Shown here: piece by piece, positions 12,301-22,657 of the stretch
How the letters are laid out: each line of letters opens with the position of its first letter
Numbering within the stretch: the first letter of the stretch is position 1
Source of the DNA: Archilochus colubris
Taxonomy: Eukaryota; Chordata; Aves; Apodiformes; Trochilidae
Reading direction: 5' to 3'
Assembly: GCA_023079485.1 (NCBI GenBank)
Contig: CM041090.1
Coordinates: forward strand, 9,298,519-9,362,518
DNA: 64,000 nucleotides
The notes under the pieces: model-generated
Seen by the model: the letters and a program-made list of their open reading frames with translations, nothing else
Databases searched by the model: none
Told to the model about the DNA's origin: nothing
Made by a program: the position numbers and the translations under genes

Positions 12301-15300
12301 TCTCATTTATTCTCTTACAGACAGGGTTGGTTACCAGTTTGAGGGGGATGGTCTTAATTTTATTACTTGTTGATTAATACTGCCTAATGGGTGAGTTTTC
12401 TAATACTCTCTAAATAACTCTGTGTATATCATTATAATAATACAAAACAAATCTTCTGGTCTTTTAGAAACACCACGGTGTTCTTGGCTTTCTTCAATTA
12501 ACAACTTGAAAAGAACCTCTGTTGTTTTACATGTATCTGGTGTACAAGTCATCACATCATGCCAATGTTTAACACATTTCCACAATCAGGATATACACAT
12601 TAGAATTTGTAAGACATACACTGTAAGGCAGAATTTGCTGGTAAAGTTAAGGTTAAAAAGTTTGAAACAGTAATTTTGGTTCCCTGCTGGGAGGAAGAGC
12701 TGGAAGAAATTCCTCTTTCTCTGAGACATTATTGCTCCCTGGCAGATCTATACCTTTGAGTTTTGGAACTTTACTCACATTCTTTCCATCCAGAATTCCA
12801 CTTCCAAACTTTCCCATTTTTTTCTGCACGGCTCATTCTAAAAAGAAAAGGGTAAAATAAATGCAGATTATTGGAGGCTGCAAGAATTTGGCAGTATCGA
12901 CCTATTTAAAAAGCACTTCCACAGCTGATGTGTCTTCCACTAATGTTACCCAAAAAAACCTACATACTGCCTCTTCTCAAAACTGAGATTCCAATGGAAA
13001 TCACAGCCTTGGGAAGATGAATATTCTCCCATTGTGGGATATGTAGAATTACGCCTTTTTCCAAAGACACAATCAGAGAGGGAAAGCTTGACTAGAATAG
13101 AAATATAATGTTTTTTTGCAAAGATGGTATTGGATGGGGGGAAAGGCATTGAGTCCCAGAAAGAAATGTGAATAATGCCAATGTCATCTCCATGCCCAAG
13201 GCATTTAAACCACGTTCATATTCAATCCAGCACAGATGAAGTCAGCAAGAGTACTCTGGACTGACACAGTTATTGAACCATTATAATTCCCAGTGACTCA
13301 CCCAGTACATGGCACCAGCCTGCAGAGTCATTAGGAAGATCCATGTTAACAGCTTCCAGCATTTGGGAAGTAGTTGTTCTTTTGGGTATGGACTTTCTGC
13401 TTTAAGCAGGAATATGGCTCAGCCACAGCCCAGGAGTTTTCACAGCCCCACCCCAGCTTTGATCCTCTGGACAATTCTCTTTTAAGGGCTTCATAACAGA
13501 ATACCAAAGATGTTAGAAGAACAGGGGTCATTTTACTGTAGCGGGAAGGAGCCCTTCTTGCTCCTAGGGCTGATCCTGAGGCCTCAGGGTTTAGCCCATT
13601 CCTGGACGATGTCCTATGGCTGTTCCTGAGGCCTCAGGATCTACCCCTTCTTGCCTGCTCCTGGGGCTCCTCGAGCTGTGGACTTCTCCATCCTCACTGA
13701 AGAGTGAGAGCCCTCTCCGTGGGTGTCAGCTGCTCTCTTATTGTCCCCCTGCTCCTGCACATGCTCAGGAGGGAGGCCAGACACAGGTGAACCCACACCC
13801 ACTCATCAATAACTCAGGGCACCTGGTCCTGTCTCACTACATTTTACTATGGGCTAGAGAAATCTGATTCACCTGGAAGGAACCCCGCATGACCATCAAG
13901 AAAAGTCTGAAAGATTCATTTGATTCAAGTGGTGAGTGGATTGTCTTCATATTTGTAATAAATTTGCTATTAAAGAGGAACTGTTCTCTAAGCATCATAA
14001 AAGGGGAATAAAGCCCAAAGCAAAGAAAGCTACTTATTTGTATTATAATATAAAAAAAAATACTATTAACATATGCTATCTATAAACATATTTTGACCCC
14101 ACAGAGATGGTTTGCATCAGAGAGAAGCAGCTTCATTTTCTGAATCTGTGAAAAGAGATTAATGAAGTCACAAAAATCCAGTATATTTTATCCATTTTTG
14201 TGAAATATGGATAATGATACCTATATATTTGAGAATCTTTTTATGCAGACTCAAACACCACTTAACACAGAAGCCAAGGTGGACAATGAGGTCTCACTGA
14301 TCTCTCCATCTATTTTCAGTCCTTACCTCTGATTTCAAAGCAAAAGTCTCACGGAGTGTCTCTCCAGGTCTGATTCTAGCAACATTAAAAAGGACTGTGA
14401 ACTGCATGTCATCTTTGGTGAGTGGGTCTTCATCACACACTGCCAGTTCTAAAATGTTCTGGTAGTAGAATAAAATGAGTAAGAACTCTTACTGAGTTTC
14501 TATCACAGAGAAACAAAAAAATAATGGTTAAATCTTCTTACCACAACAAGCTCAGTGGTAAGAATAAAGAAACCCATTCTTTCCTTCAGGAGTTTGCTAA
14601 CGTGGAACACTGTCATCAGACCCAACCCAGGGAAACCATGGAATAAAAAACAACTCCCTGAGAGCTCCCACTCTCCTGAGTGGGAAAAGATGTCAGTGCT
14701 CTGCACCTCACTGATAATCCACACAAAGAACACATTTGCTTTCTTCATCCCCAAAGTTCTCTTACCTACACAGCTTAGGGTAAAATTAAATTTGGTGTCT
14801 GCCCAACAGGAATTCTTCCACCCTTTCAGTAGAACGAAAGGTCTTTCTCAACTGACTATCCAAAATAGCCCAGATGAAGCATGCTACAGCAAAGAGTCTG
14901 GACCAGCTGAGATTTATTAGCATTTATATCACCACTGCTGAGGGGATCATTACTCCATCTATTTGCTCTTTTGGGCTAACCTGGCAGTTTTAAGTTCTGT
15001 TACACAAGCATTTTCTTCAGTTTTTTTAGCACAGTTGATCAATAAGGTGTCAACTAAGGATTCCCAGCTATTCAAAATGGTGCATTTCTTTTTACTACCT
15101 CAACTTCTCTCTGGATCCTAAAGTAGAAAGTTTCATTCCAGACAGGATTATCAGAGTTCTTGATGGTTTTGGTCTGAAGCTTTCTTTTTGAAGCAGATGG
15201 CAGCCACAAGCGCACGTAGCAGTCTGATGCAGTCACTGGGGCAGAAAAAACAAAATCACAAAACCAATGTCAATATTGTAGATGAAAAGTGGGGAAAAGC

Positions 15301-17028
15301 CAAGATTCTAGGGAGTGAAAAGTAAAGAGGCCATCGGTTGGAAGCAAACAAAGAAAGCCATCTAATTCCTGGTTAATTACAGCTTGCAAATGTACACATG
15401 CACACAAAAAGTCCACTAAGAGCCACATTACCCCTGTGAGGAGAAAGGTATAAGAGACCCCGCTGACCATTCACTGGGCACATTCCTTAATATTGCAGTC
15501 AACTCTGTTAAAAAAGTTCAACCAAAACTAGAGCTAGTTCCAAAAAGGGCTGTTAGGATGATTACAGGAAAGGAGAACACACATTAAAGAGGAGATCATA
15601 GGAGCCCAGCTGGGTCTGTCTAGGAACACAAACATGCAGAGGGGATGTAATGGCTCTAAGGGTTAGGTACTACAGAAGTTCTGTTGCAGTTAAGGCCCCA
15701 GGAACACAGGGGCATGAAGGAGTCCAAAACCTTCCTCTCACTTCCAGCCTACACCTTGCCCTTCTGGTTAGTGCAGTCAGTGCCTCAAGCAGCCATCCAT
15801 CCTTTGGGAAGAGCCTCGGTGGGAAAGTGCATTTACTTTGTGAAGCTTGACAACGATGGGAAAAGAAATCTCCAAGGTGATGTCTTTCAGAGCTGGAGTC
15901 TGGACTTGACTGAAGATGTCTACAGCAGCCCGAGATGCCTAAATACTTCAGACTGGTATCAAGCAGTGAATAACATTGCCCCGCAAGGTTTTGGCAGGAA
16001 AGTGGAACTGTCCCTTCAATAGAGTAGATAGAAGAGATCATTGAAACTCAGAAACACAGGGGTTTGTCACACTACCACCTTTCTAGAGTCCACCTCTGGA
16101 CATTACTACATGCTAGTTGTCACAGGAGGGCAGGGAGCCCTGTAACTCAAGTTGCAAAATTATGCCTTCTTTTTTTTTTTTTTGCTTGAATTTGTTATTT
16201 TTCACTAGGGGAATAAACAGACCAGAGGTTTCAAGAACGTGAGAAAAAACAGCTCAGGGTCTCTGTCCCGATTGAGGAACCCAAAAGAGACTTCTGCAGA
16301 AATGGCAACTGCCTGGCTGGTCCCTAATACACCTTGAGAAGGAGCCATAAGAAGCTGGGAGGGTGAGATATTGAGTTAAAGAAACACAAAACACAAAAGC
16401 ACACAGAAAAGTCTCCTTTGCCTGCATGTTCAGCATGTGCTTAGGACTTGGTCTGCAGAGAAACTATCAGCAAAATTTAACATGACTGCTCCCCTGAGAA
16501 CAGCAAATACCCTGAATGTATTTTAGAAGGCTTGAAATTCTCTAATTTACCATTGGCTACTGTGTAGAATGGATACATTTAGATAAAAGGTCCCTAAATT
16601 CATAGCCTGTGTGTCAGAATTCCAGCCCATTATAAGATTTCTATCAGTAATGAATAGCAAAACCACACAACTCCAAGCAGATTTAGGATCACAGTATCCT
16701 GACAAGTTCTGCCTTCTCTTTTTGGCCTAGGACATTCATCTGGGAGTCTTGTTTTTTACCGTCTCCCCAAAACACCACTAGTTACGTCCTCCAGTCTGAT
16801 GACAACCTCTGGCATTGATATAATTATAGCCCTAGCTATAGCCTTTCTCTTGCTGTTCTTTATGTACATTGCTTTTATACCTTCAGATCTCAGGCACATT
16901 GTTCATTGTGTTAAGGTCTGGAGCTGACTGAAAGCAGAAATAAACCCCAACTCACGTAGGTCTCTGGACTTGATGTTCTTGGCTTGTAGGATCCTTACAG
17001 AAAGCATGTGAATGGGGCAAAACTTCAT
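134..17028 (-). CDS. PLA2G4B: Cytosolic phospholipase A2 beta-type gene, 16 coding exons, 3' end outside window
   Basis: Group IV PLA2: a Ca2+-dependent, membrane-binding lipase/lysophospholipase that releases fatty acids from phospholipids. Sixteen exons (listed separately) join with consistent phase and no stop, giving about 605 residues from the ATG at 17028. Residues 9 to ~135 form a C2 domain: loop residues D29, N51 before a NPVWNETF motif at 54-61, and D79/D81. The catalytic domain begins near 259. It shows the GGG oxyanion stretch at 313-315, R317, and the GASGS nucleophile elbow with S345. The catalytic Asp and C-terminus lie beyond base 1. The beta assignment rests on resemblance through the C2-catalytic linker and on lying downstream of JMJD7 on the same strand, as in mammals. 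Paralogues D, E and F are the alternatives. Introns carry CR1 and a solo LTR. Family is nearly certain; paralogue is likely. Confidence 0.85.
323..345. repeat. Poly-A/T run at the exon 16 acceptor
   Basis: 23 consecutive A on the plus strand. On the gene strand this is an uninterrupted T tract abutting the CAG acceptor of exon 16, so it also serves as the polypyrimidine tract. Confidence 0.9.
926..1030 (-). CDS. PLA2G4B: PLA2G4B exon 15, catalytic domain
   Basis: 105 nt, acceptor GACTTGCAG, donor GTAAGA. Encodes [18 protein letters not shown]...FWDRWAKDM. The order and phase follow exon 14 exactly (E-G-LWTN). Confidence 0.9.
2160..2297 (-). CDS. PLA2G4B: PLA2G4B exon 14, catalytic domain
   Basis: 138 nt, acceptor CTTTTGTAG, donor GTGATC. 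Encodes [16 protein letters not shown] and [21 protein letters not shown], the family-typical FSPYEV...KYGA and FMG signatures. Confidence 0.95.
2501..2823. repeat. Tandem duplication, ~145-bp copies
   Basis: Copies at 2501-2642 and 2678-2823 (period about 177) both run from TTTCACCTCAG to GGAATGACTGGTA. They have roughly a dozen or more substitutions and one short insertion between them. It lies in the intron between exons 13 and 14; no coding content. Confidence 0.9.
3527..3644 (-). CDS. PLA2G4B: PLA2G4B exon 13, catalytic domain, GC donor
   Basis: 118 nt. The acceptor TTGATTAG lies just downstream of a 27-base T run on the minus strand. It encodes [25 protein letters not shown], conserved in the family. 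The donor is AGAG|GCAAGT, a GC-AG intron, required because the codon split here is completed (Glu) by exon 14. Confidence 0.9.
3659..3685. repeat. Poly-A/T run upstream of exon 13
   Basis: 27 consecutive A on the plus strand, beginning 15 bp upstream of exon 13 on the gene strand, where it forms the polypyrimidine tract. Confidence 0.9.
3765..3854. repeat. 18-bp minisatellite, five units
   Basis: Five consecutive 18-bp units of the form ACAACCCAGAGGAATACT, differing at a few positions. They lie in intron 12 of PLA2G4B, antisense to the gene. Because 18 is a multiple of 3, the plus strand reads as a Tyr-Asn-Pro-rich hexapeptide repeat in a short ORF (3758-3913). Confidence 0.9.
4307..4529 (-). 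CDS. PLA2G4B: PLA2G4B exon 12, catalytic domain
   Basis: 223 nt, acceptor CTCTTTAG, donor GTATGT. 74 codons beginning [12 protein letters not shown] and containing [14 protein letters not shown] and FTTLWSLV, the conserved block that follows the active-site serine in cPLA2s. Confidence 0.95.
4789..4925 (-). CDS. PLA2G4B: PLA2G4B exon 11, nucleophile elbow
   Basis: 137 nt, donor GTGAGT, acceptor CTGAACAG. Encodes [16 protein letters not shown] and, at its end, GASGSTW: the oxyanion glycines (313-315), Arg317 and nucleophile Ser345. This is the most diagnostic exon of the gene. Confidence 0.95.
4926..7422. other. PLA2G4B introns around exon 10
   Basis: Contains exon 10 (5574-5709) and otherwise AT-rich unique sequence with short A-rich runs near 5409-5455. 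No repeat element or RNA gene was recognised. Confidence 0.5.
5574..5709 (-). CDS. PLA2G4B: PLA2G4B exon 10, start of catalytic domain
   Basis: 136 nt, acceptor GTTTCAG. The donor GTCTGC is weak but fixed by phase. 45 codons encode [10 protein letters not shown] and the charged helix [13 protein letters not shown], conserved at the start of group IV catalytic domains. Confidence 0.9.
7423..7448 (-). CDS. PLA2G4B: PLA2G4B exon 9, 26-nt microexon
   Basis: 26 nt between acceptor TTATGCAG and donor GTAAGT. It encodes LKENVQNA plus two bases of a His codon. Without it, exon 8 (phase 0) cannot join exon 10, whose conserved frame needs two preceding bases. With it the junction reads on into [13 protein letters not shown]. 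It is the only candidate seen in the 1.98-kb gap that restores the frame. Confidence 0.8.
7692..7802 (-). CDS. PLA2G4B: PLA2G4B exon 8, linker
   Basis: 111 nt, acceptor CTTGTAG, donor GTAAGT. 37 codons in phase 0, with an acidic start and the [16 protein letters not shown] segment that precedes the catalytic domain. Confidence 0.85.
7922..8049 (-). CDS. PLA2G4B: PLA2G4B exon 7, linker
   Basis: 128 nt, acceptor TTCACCTAG, donor GTAAAT. 42 full codons including a V-P-E-S-H-E-G-T-Q segment and FYFHC, corresponding to the lipid-binding linker of PLA2G4B-type enzymes. Confidence 0.85.
8296..8708 (+). mobile_element. Older CR1 LINE fragment, 5' part
   Basis: Plus-strand CR1 3'-ORF sequence (ATGAGCCAGCAATGTGC and CACCTGGAGTACTGGGTCCAGTTCTGG blocks), with stops. 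It breaks off at about 8708, where an opposite-strand CR1 begins, and resumes at about 9759. 5' limit approximate. Confidence 0.8.
8709..9758 (-). mobile_element. CR1 LINE inserted into an older CR1
   Basis: Minus-strand, 5'-truncated CR1 of about 1,050 bp. Its 3' tail (reverse complement of AATCATAGAATCATGGAATC) lies at 8709. The reverse-transcriptase C-terminal region is open over 8781-9329, with further frame-shifted RT sequence to 9758. Not autonomous. Lies in PLA2G4B intron 6. Confidence 0.92.
9759..9976 (+). mobile_element. Older CR1 LINE fragment, 3' part
   Basis: Continues the plus-strand CR1 after the nested insertion (TAATGGTCTTAAGCTGAAAC, then GACACTGGAACAGGTTACTC). Ends with a degenerate CCTTTCCAACCCTACTTATTCTCTG tail about 30 bp from exon 6. 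Confidence 0.85.
10005..10068 (-). CDS. PLA2G4B: PLA2G4B exon 6, linker
   Basis: 64 nt, acceptor TTTTTCAG, donor GTATGT. 21 codons ([10 protein letters not shown]...) plus one base. It lies about 30 bp from the 3' tail of an old plus-strand CR1. Confidence 0.8.
10069..12778. other. PLA2G4B introns 4 and 5
   Basis: Besides exon 5 (11285-11327), this contains unique intron sequence, a short imperfect repeat CTTTTATAACCTTCTCTTT near 10912-10950, and a TA run at 12088-12100. No other element was recognised. Confidence 0.5.
11285..11327 (-). CDS. PLA2G4B: PLA2G4B exon 5, linker
   Basis: 43 nt, acceptor TTTCAG, donor GTAAGT. One base completes an Ile codon, then 14 codons ending ITNDVLV, matching the C2-catalytic linker of the family. 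Confidence 0.8.
12779..12837 (-). CDS. PLA2G4B: PLA2G4B exon 4, end of C2 domain
   Basis: 59 nt, acceptor TTTTTAG, donor GTGAGT. Nineteen codons plus two bases; encodes the LEVEFWMER strand that closes the C2 domain. Its phase matches exons 3 and 5. Confidence 0.85.
13537..13841 (-). mobile_element. Solo ERV LTR with 6-bp target duplication
   Basis: 305 bp bounded on the minus strand by TGTAG...CTACA and flanked on both sides by TTTTAC (13531-13536 and 13842-13847), a 6-bp target-site duplication usual for class II ERVs. An AATAAG-type signal suggests minus orientation, the same as PLA2G4B. No internal retroviral sequence. Its CACCTGGT...CACTACA end resembles the LTR-like block at 43140-43373. 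Lies in intron 3. Confidence 0.8.
14327..14458 (-). CDS. PLA2G4B: PLA2G4B exon 3, C2 domain
   Basis: Acceptor ACTACCAG, donor GTAAGG. 44 codons (71-114) carrying the third Ca2+ loop ([10 protein letters not shown]) and the following FTVLF strand, a hallmark of cPLA2 C2 domains. Confidence 0.9.
14459..16955. other. PLA2G4B introns 1 and 2
   Basis: Flanks exon 2 (15099-15235). Unique sequence; open stretches on both strands at 15650-16041 show no splice sites or family similarity and are not called. Confidence 0.5.
15099..15235 (-). CDS. PLA2G4B: PLA2G4B exon 2, C2 domain
   Basis: Acceptor CCCCAG, donor GTAGTA. Residues 25-70 include the first Ca2+-binding loop (ASDCYV) and the NPVWNETF motif typical of group IV PLA2 C2 domains. 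137 nt; enters in phase 1 and exits in phase 0. Confidence 0.9.
16956..17028 (-). CDS. PLA2G4B: PLA2G4B exon 1 (first recognised coding exon)
   Basis: CTCTGCAG acceptor lies immediately before an ATG, and a GTGAGT donor follows. It encodes residues 1-24, starting MKFCPIH and running into [11 protein letters not shown], the first beta-strand of the C2 domain. It ends in phase 1. The start is assigned here because the ATG is the first base of the exon and the C2 strand follows within ten residues. Confidence 0.8.
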
Positions 17029-18484
17029 CTGCAGAGCAAAGAGATGCAATTAGTTCAGAATGCAAAAATAAGGTGGGTTTTGAACAGTGAAGGGGACTTT
17101 CTGCCCCTCTGTTGGAGTGTTTGAAGTGAGGCAACCACCTTCTGTTGGAGGAAGAATATATTAAAATAAGAGACACTGGACTATTTCATAAGTAGGTGGA
17201 GTAAGCGGAAAAAAGGAAAAAAATATGGACTCAGACATTGGTATGGAAAGCTTTTGTAGTCACCCCAGAGGTCTCTGTTTCCATCTCCATGGCCATGGGG
17301 ATGGTTGTGCTGCCTGTGCCATGGCTAGGTCAAAACTGGGCCTCTGTAAGGCTGATGGGAATGGAACCACTTCCTTTCCAGATATTCCAGATATTCCTTA
17401 TATTTCCTTATTTCTATCCCAGGCAAGCTATCACTGTGATGCTCCTTTCAAGCTACTTGTCCTAATTGGAGCAAAGAACTAAGGATTTCTTCCCAACCAA
17501 AGCTGGTCAGAGAATGTTTGCCATATGCACAAGATGTTCTGCTAAGTCTGAGTGAACACAAATGGACAAAAATGTACAAATGCTAAAAGTGGGAAAATAA
17601 TATTTTGGAAGTTAGTACAATGATTAATATTCCTGACATTGACATTTTTTACTTTGGAGATACAGGAACCCAGGGAAAGAGGAACTTCTCTATAGAGAGG
17701 GTCACTCACTATGGTTTATTTGAAATTCTGCTATTATGGGGTGGAGACTACTGGACATTTATTAGAGATCAAAACAGCCTTCCTGCAGTTTAATTCAGTT
17801 TGTTTAGAGGTAGATAATGTAACGTGAAATGGATACAATTTGAATGTAAATTAGCACTTTCAAATAAAGGCTTCATATTAAATTTTACTTGGTTAAAGTT
17901 ACATCCTTTTAAAATTCAGATTACTAGTAAAGAGTCACCCTGAGCAGAGAAATTGTTGTTAAACATACAAAATCACAAATTATTCTGCCAGTTGGCCTCT
18001 TAACTGTTGATTGAAACACTTTTTGTATAAAGATGACAAATTTGTTCTTGTGTGACAAGAACCATTTCTGGTTCGTTTTCTTCCAATTTGAAACTGACGT
18101 ATTTTAAATCTTCTGAGCTGAGTGCATTATGGACATTACATAATGCTGGGACACATCCAAATTATTCCAGTTATTCACTGAAAGAATTTGACCTTAATTT
18201 TCCTATGCAAATAATTATTTAACATAGAAGCACCAACTGGAACACTCAGTCAGCATTCCTAGTGGGTTTCATTAACACGAAATACTGGACTCTGTAGCCA
18301 ATTACAGGGCTGACAGTTTTTAATTAATATGTTCATTTTGTGTTATTTTGCAATCAACTTCCCCCTTGCTCAACAGAAGCCCAAAGAGTCCTCAGAGAAC
18401 TTCACTGGAGATGTTGGTACCCAGTTTTCGTTGAACCCATTGGGATGAAAATCTCCTTTTTATTTATATATATATTTGCATTGC

Positions 18485-18628
18485 ATTTATATTTATATTT
18501 ATATTTATATTTATATTTATATTTATATTTATATTTATATTTATATTTATATTATTTATATTTATATTTATATTTATATTTATATTTATATTTATATTTA
18601 TATTTATATTTATATTTATATTTATATT
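18485..18628. repeat. (ATTTAT)n hexanucleotide microsatellite
   Basis: About 24 near-perfect ATTTAT units with one irregular unit near 18550. All frames stay open because the unit is a multiple of 3, which creates spurious Tyr-Leu, Tyr-Ile and Asn-Ile repeat ORFs on both strands. Confidence 0.97.
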
Positions 18629-20006
18629 GTGTGTCTGCAGCTCATCACCAGAGTACTCAGCTATGATTAATGCCATGTTTTCATCCTCTCCCAGTCAGCC
18701 AGACAGCCTTACTCCTCCTCCCTTCCCCTTTCAACAGGAATCACTTCCTTTAAACATGCTAACATCTGCCTGCTAGTGAGAACATCACCAAAGATGGATG
18801 TTCATCCTTTCTGATTTGGTGCAGCTTAGTTCTTCTGTTGTAGCAGGGGGAAATAGAAACAGGTTCAGACAAGTAAATGGGGTTATAATAAACGCTATGG
18901 CCTGTGCAAATCCCTAGGGGAAGCCAGAAGCCATCCTGCTCACAAGGCTGCAGTGATACCCATTCAGAATTGGGCTAATTTTATTTTTTTTATTTTTTTT
19001 TCCCATCAGAAAAAGGCAGAGCTAATTTTCTCCCACAAACCAGAACAGACTATTAGGGTCTGACTCAGGTGGTCTAAAGTAACATCCTTGCCCAACAGTG
19101 CTGGCACTCCAGAATCCCCTTTTTCTTGAAAAAGATAATTTAGAGATACCATTTGCTCTTTTCAGAACATGGAAAGTAACACATAATTTCCTGAATAAAG
19201 CAAATTGACAAGCATAGACACCTTATCCAGCCAGCTCATGACAGTCTTGCAGCTGTGCTGGTCTTGTTCTCTTTAGTTCACTTCCTTGGAAGAACCAAGG
19301 AACCAAGAACTTGGAAGAACCAAGGGAAACCTTGGTTTCCCTCATAAACGCACAGAAGGTAACAATCCCCCCCCTGTAAATATCCAAAGTTAACTTTTTC
19401 AGAAGCACAGCATTCTATTTTTGATGAAGAATTAAGAGTGCCAGAGGCCAATGGCAGAGTGCAGGATTCAGCTGCTTGTGGATGTCTGCATCTTAGACAA
19501 CAACTCTCCAGGCCAATAAATAGTAGCATGTCCAGGAACCCAAAGAGTGGGTTAAAACCAACAAAACCAAAAACAAACAACAAAATCCAACCCCAAGACC
19601 AAAGTCCTTTTCTTCTCAAAATTTTACAGGAGCCATCTCAGATTTAAAATACAGAAAAGTCTCAATAAAGAGAGCTACAACTAGCACGGCAGAACAGCTG
19701 TGTCAAACCTTAAATGAAAATTCAGTCTGACATCTCATTGATTGCAATAATATGCATTTATTGGCATTCTGCATGGCTTTCAGAAAATAGTTATGTGCTG
19801 GTCAGCTTCAGGAGGACACAGATTTCTCCTGTTAGGTAATTCAAAAGACAACTTCAAGAGTATGAAATCTCCTCAGAGCTCATTAACAACTGGGAGCCTC
19901 CCAAGACAGCCTTTGGATGGCAACAAAAGAGGAAAATCCTATTAACAGCTCCTATATATTATTTCACTCCTTATTGCCCTTCCATGCTGCTCCTAGAAGA
20001 AGGAAC

Positions 20007-20025
20007 TTTTTTTTTTTTTTTTTTT
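20007..20025. repeat. Poly-T run
   Basis: 19 consecutive T; simple homopolymer. Confidence 0.9.
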
Positions 20026-22538
20026 AAGTACTTGTTTCATACATGCTAGAAGGCTGATTGAAATCTCAGCATTTTGCTCCCCCTGCAAAAATTCTAAGCA
20101 GTTTTCCCAAGAGTTATCACCATGGAATAACACCCAAGCTATAGGATGTTTAGTATGAGGAGTTTGTACTCTGTGCTTTGACATTCCATAAGTATCTGTA
20201 GGATTTATCACTCAGCTTTATCAATACCTTTCAGACAAGCTTCTTTTCATGGATTACCTTTCCTTTTGCTGGTGGTATAACAACAGTACAATATCTGGTG
20301 TACAGCATCTCCCACAAAAAGTAATTGTTAGGCATATTCTTGCCATCTATTTTATCTTAAATACTGAGGACATGGTTTAACCACAAATTTATCAAATTAA
20401 GGTTAAAGCTATAAACTTATAAACTCTCAAAAAGCTTCACGGTCAGCCTGGCTCCAAAGCATTCTTTTCCACATAGATTGTTTAGCATCTCATCTGGGCT
20501 TAATTTAGGAGTCCTTCTATCAGTGAGACTACTGCTAGCAATTTGACCTGGCTATTTTCATTAAAATTAGATGAACACAAAGTTCTAGTGGGAAAAGTTC
20601 CTGACTGTAGAAATAGGCAAAAACAGGAAAGGGGATAGAAGAAGAGAGCATGATCACGAAAGACTTGTTTTCCTTGGGAATCACAATTTTCAAAAATCTT
20701 ATCATTGGAAGTTGGATGGTTAGTTAGTAAATCTTATTTGCTTTACAAATATTTACTGTAAATTCTTGCTATCACTGATAGATTGTGTCAAGAGTCACTG
20801 TGGATTTGGGATGAATCCTCTGTTTATTTTCTACCTGTCACCTCTTTACACATATGAGTGGGTCCCTTGGAGCTTTGTATTTTGTGGCAGGATTTCTGAA
20901 TATTTTACCACAAAAAAAAAAAAAAAAAAGATTGTGTAGTTCACAAAGTAAAATTGCTAAATAGTGACAATTCTTGTCTGAGCAGAAGAAAATATCCTGT
21001 TAGGAATATTGAAAGCATTCCTAGGAGGTTGTAAATGAATACTGTCCACCACTTCTGTGACAATTCAGTGGCTTTTTTAAACAGCCAAAAATTAACTGGA
21101 AGACTTTTTGCAGCTCTTCCTAGTTGAAAGCACTTAGACTTTTCTAAACAACTTCATTATTTGGATATGAAAGAAGAAAAAAAAACCCCACAAAACCACC
21201 TTGTTCTGATTTCTTTGTCTATTTACCAATTTGCACATTAATTTACACAGAGCTCCCTGTAGTGTTGATGAATCCTTGGGACCAAAAGTTTTCTGACCTG
21301 AAGCCATCCTTGTACTCTACCTTTTGTCTGTGTTGCCTGCTACCCAGTGGGATGTGAATCCTCGTGGAATGGAAGCTGCAACTCTCACTGTAATTGATAC
21401 TTTTTAGATAAAATTAGACCTAATACATCTCCTCGTTGATCAGACCCAGAATGATTTTATTAGCTACGTGATTGATATTTAAAATCAACAGATAATATTT
21501 ATATTGAAGCCATAAAGATTGCCCTGGATGTAACAGGTAGATAGATTATAAATTTTATCCAGAAAGTTCATTACATTTATGATGTATATTCTTTGTCCTG
21601 AGCATCCAATGTTTGAATATTTTTAAAATTTTGTCTGAACTATCTGTTCATGATTGTGATATTTTACTGAATCTTTCATACTTGTGCCACTGTAATATTA
21701 AAGATTATTATTAAAATATTCTTTATTCTTAATGATTAATGATTCTCCGTAAGACGTAACATGTAACACTATTTCTCAGTACATTTAAAACCCAAGAATG
21801 CCTTTTTTTTCTTTTATTTGCTGCAAAATCTGACGTGGGCTTTGACACCTAAGGAAGAGTTAGTTTGTAAATAATTCACATCTTGCATTTCAGACAGCAC
21901 ATCCACGACTTTTTGAAGATACACATGAGAAAATAATTCTCAGCTAATAATTCTGTTGATTTATACTAAAAACTGTCAGTTCAAGTCTCTGAATGGGAAG
22001 CTCTTTCTATATGAAAACTCAAGCCTGGACACGAAACCTTTCCACTAGAATCGGTGGTGTTGTAAACATTACATTAAAGATAGCTAAATCAGCAAAATAT
22101 CCCATTAGAAATATCCCTGCAGCTAAAGTAACATAAATTATGCTTTGTTGCTAGAAAAAGCTGCTGGATACTCTCAGCTGGGGCAAGCAACCAACATGTG
22201 CTATCTTGAGAAAAGCATGCAGCAGCTCCAAAGCACTTTCATTTTACATTGAGGTAAATGCATCCAGGCCAGCACTCCCTTCCTTCCCGTGTTCACTCCA
22301 AGACAAGGGCCAAATTTTTTGCCATCTCTTTGCTGAAGCTTTGGTTTTTAGTTCTGGTGGGGTAAAAAAGGGAAAGCAGTATCCCTGCAAAGTTTTGAGA
22401 TGCCACCAGCACGTCCCACCAGCAGCCACTCGCATCTGAGAGGATACAAGGAGGAGGAGGGATCTTGCTCTGGAAAACTAAAATAACAGCCCCAAAAAAG
22501 CTGGGACAGAGCAAAGCACTGAGGTGGAACTCTCTTAC

Positions 22539-22657
22539 CTTGGCTGGTGGGCTTCCCATGACAGGCAAGCTGGGGAGAGTAGCAGAAAACTCAATTGGAG
22601 TGACAGATCTGCCAGCTGACAAACACACTTCCAGCTTGTTGTTGCTGCTGAAATAAC
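22539..22657 (-). CDS. PLA2G4B: Candidate 5' exon of PLA2G4B
   Basis: On the minus strand a pyrimidine-rich acceptor (TGTCTTTCAG) precedes this block and a consensus GTAAGA donor follows it. The frame is open throughout and joins in phase 0 to the next exon at its ATG (17028). An in-frame ATG near 22559 would add a seven-residue leader (MGSPPAK) before that methionine. Because it begins with an acceptor it would be internal, so a further upstream exon or a read-through transcript would be needed. No homology supports the peptide; it could be 5' UTR or chance. Confidence 0.35.

Larger units (their letters stand above)
17029..22538. other. 5' intron or upstream region of PLA2G4B
   Basis: AT-rich DNA with a hexanucleotide microsatellite (18485-18628), a T run at 20007-20025 and an A run at 20912-20929. 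No exon, LINE or RNA gene was recognised. Confidence 0.5.

Noticed and set aside
13616..13867. 83-codon ORF in PLA2G4B intron 3
   Set aside because: Lies within the solo LTR at 13537-13841 and is antisense to its inferred orientation.
18340..18676. Overlapping repeat-rich ORFs on both strands (Tyr-Leu, Tyr-Ile, Asn-Ile repeats)
   Set aside because: They are produced by the ATTTAT microsatellite, whose 6-bp unit keeps frames open.
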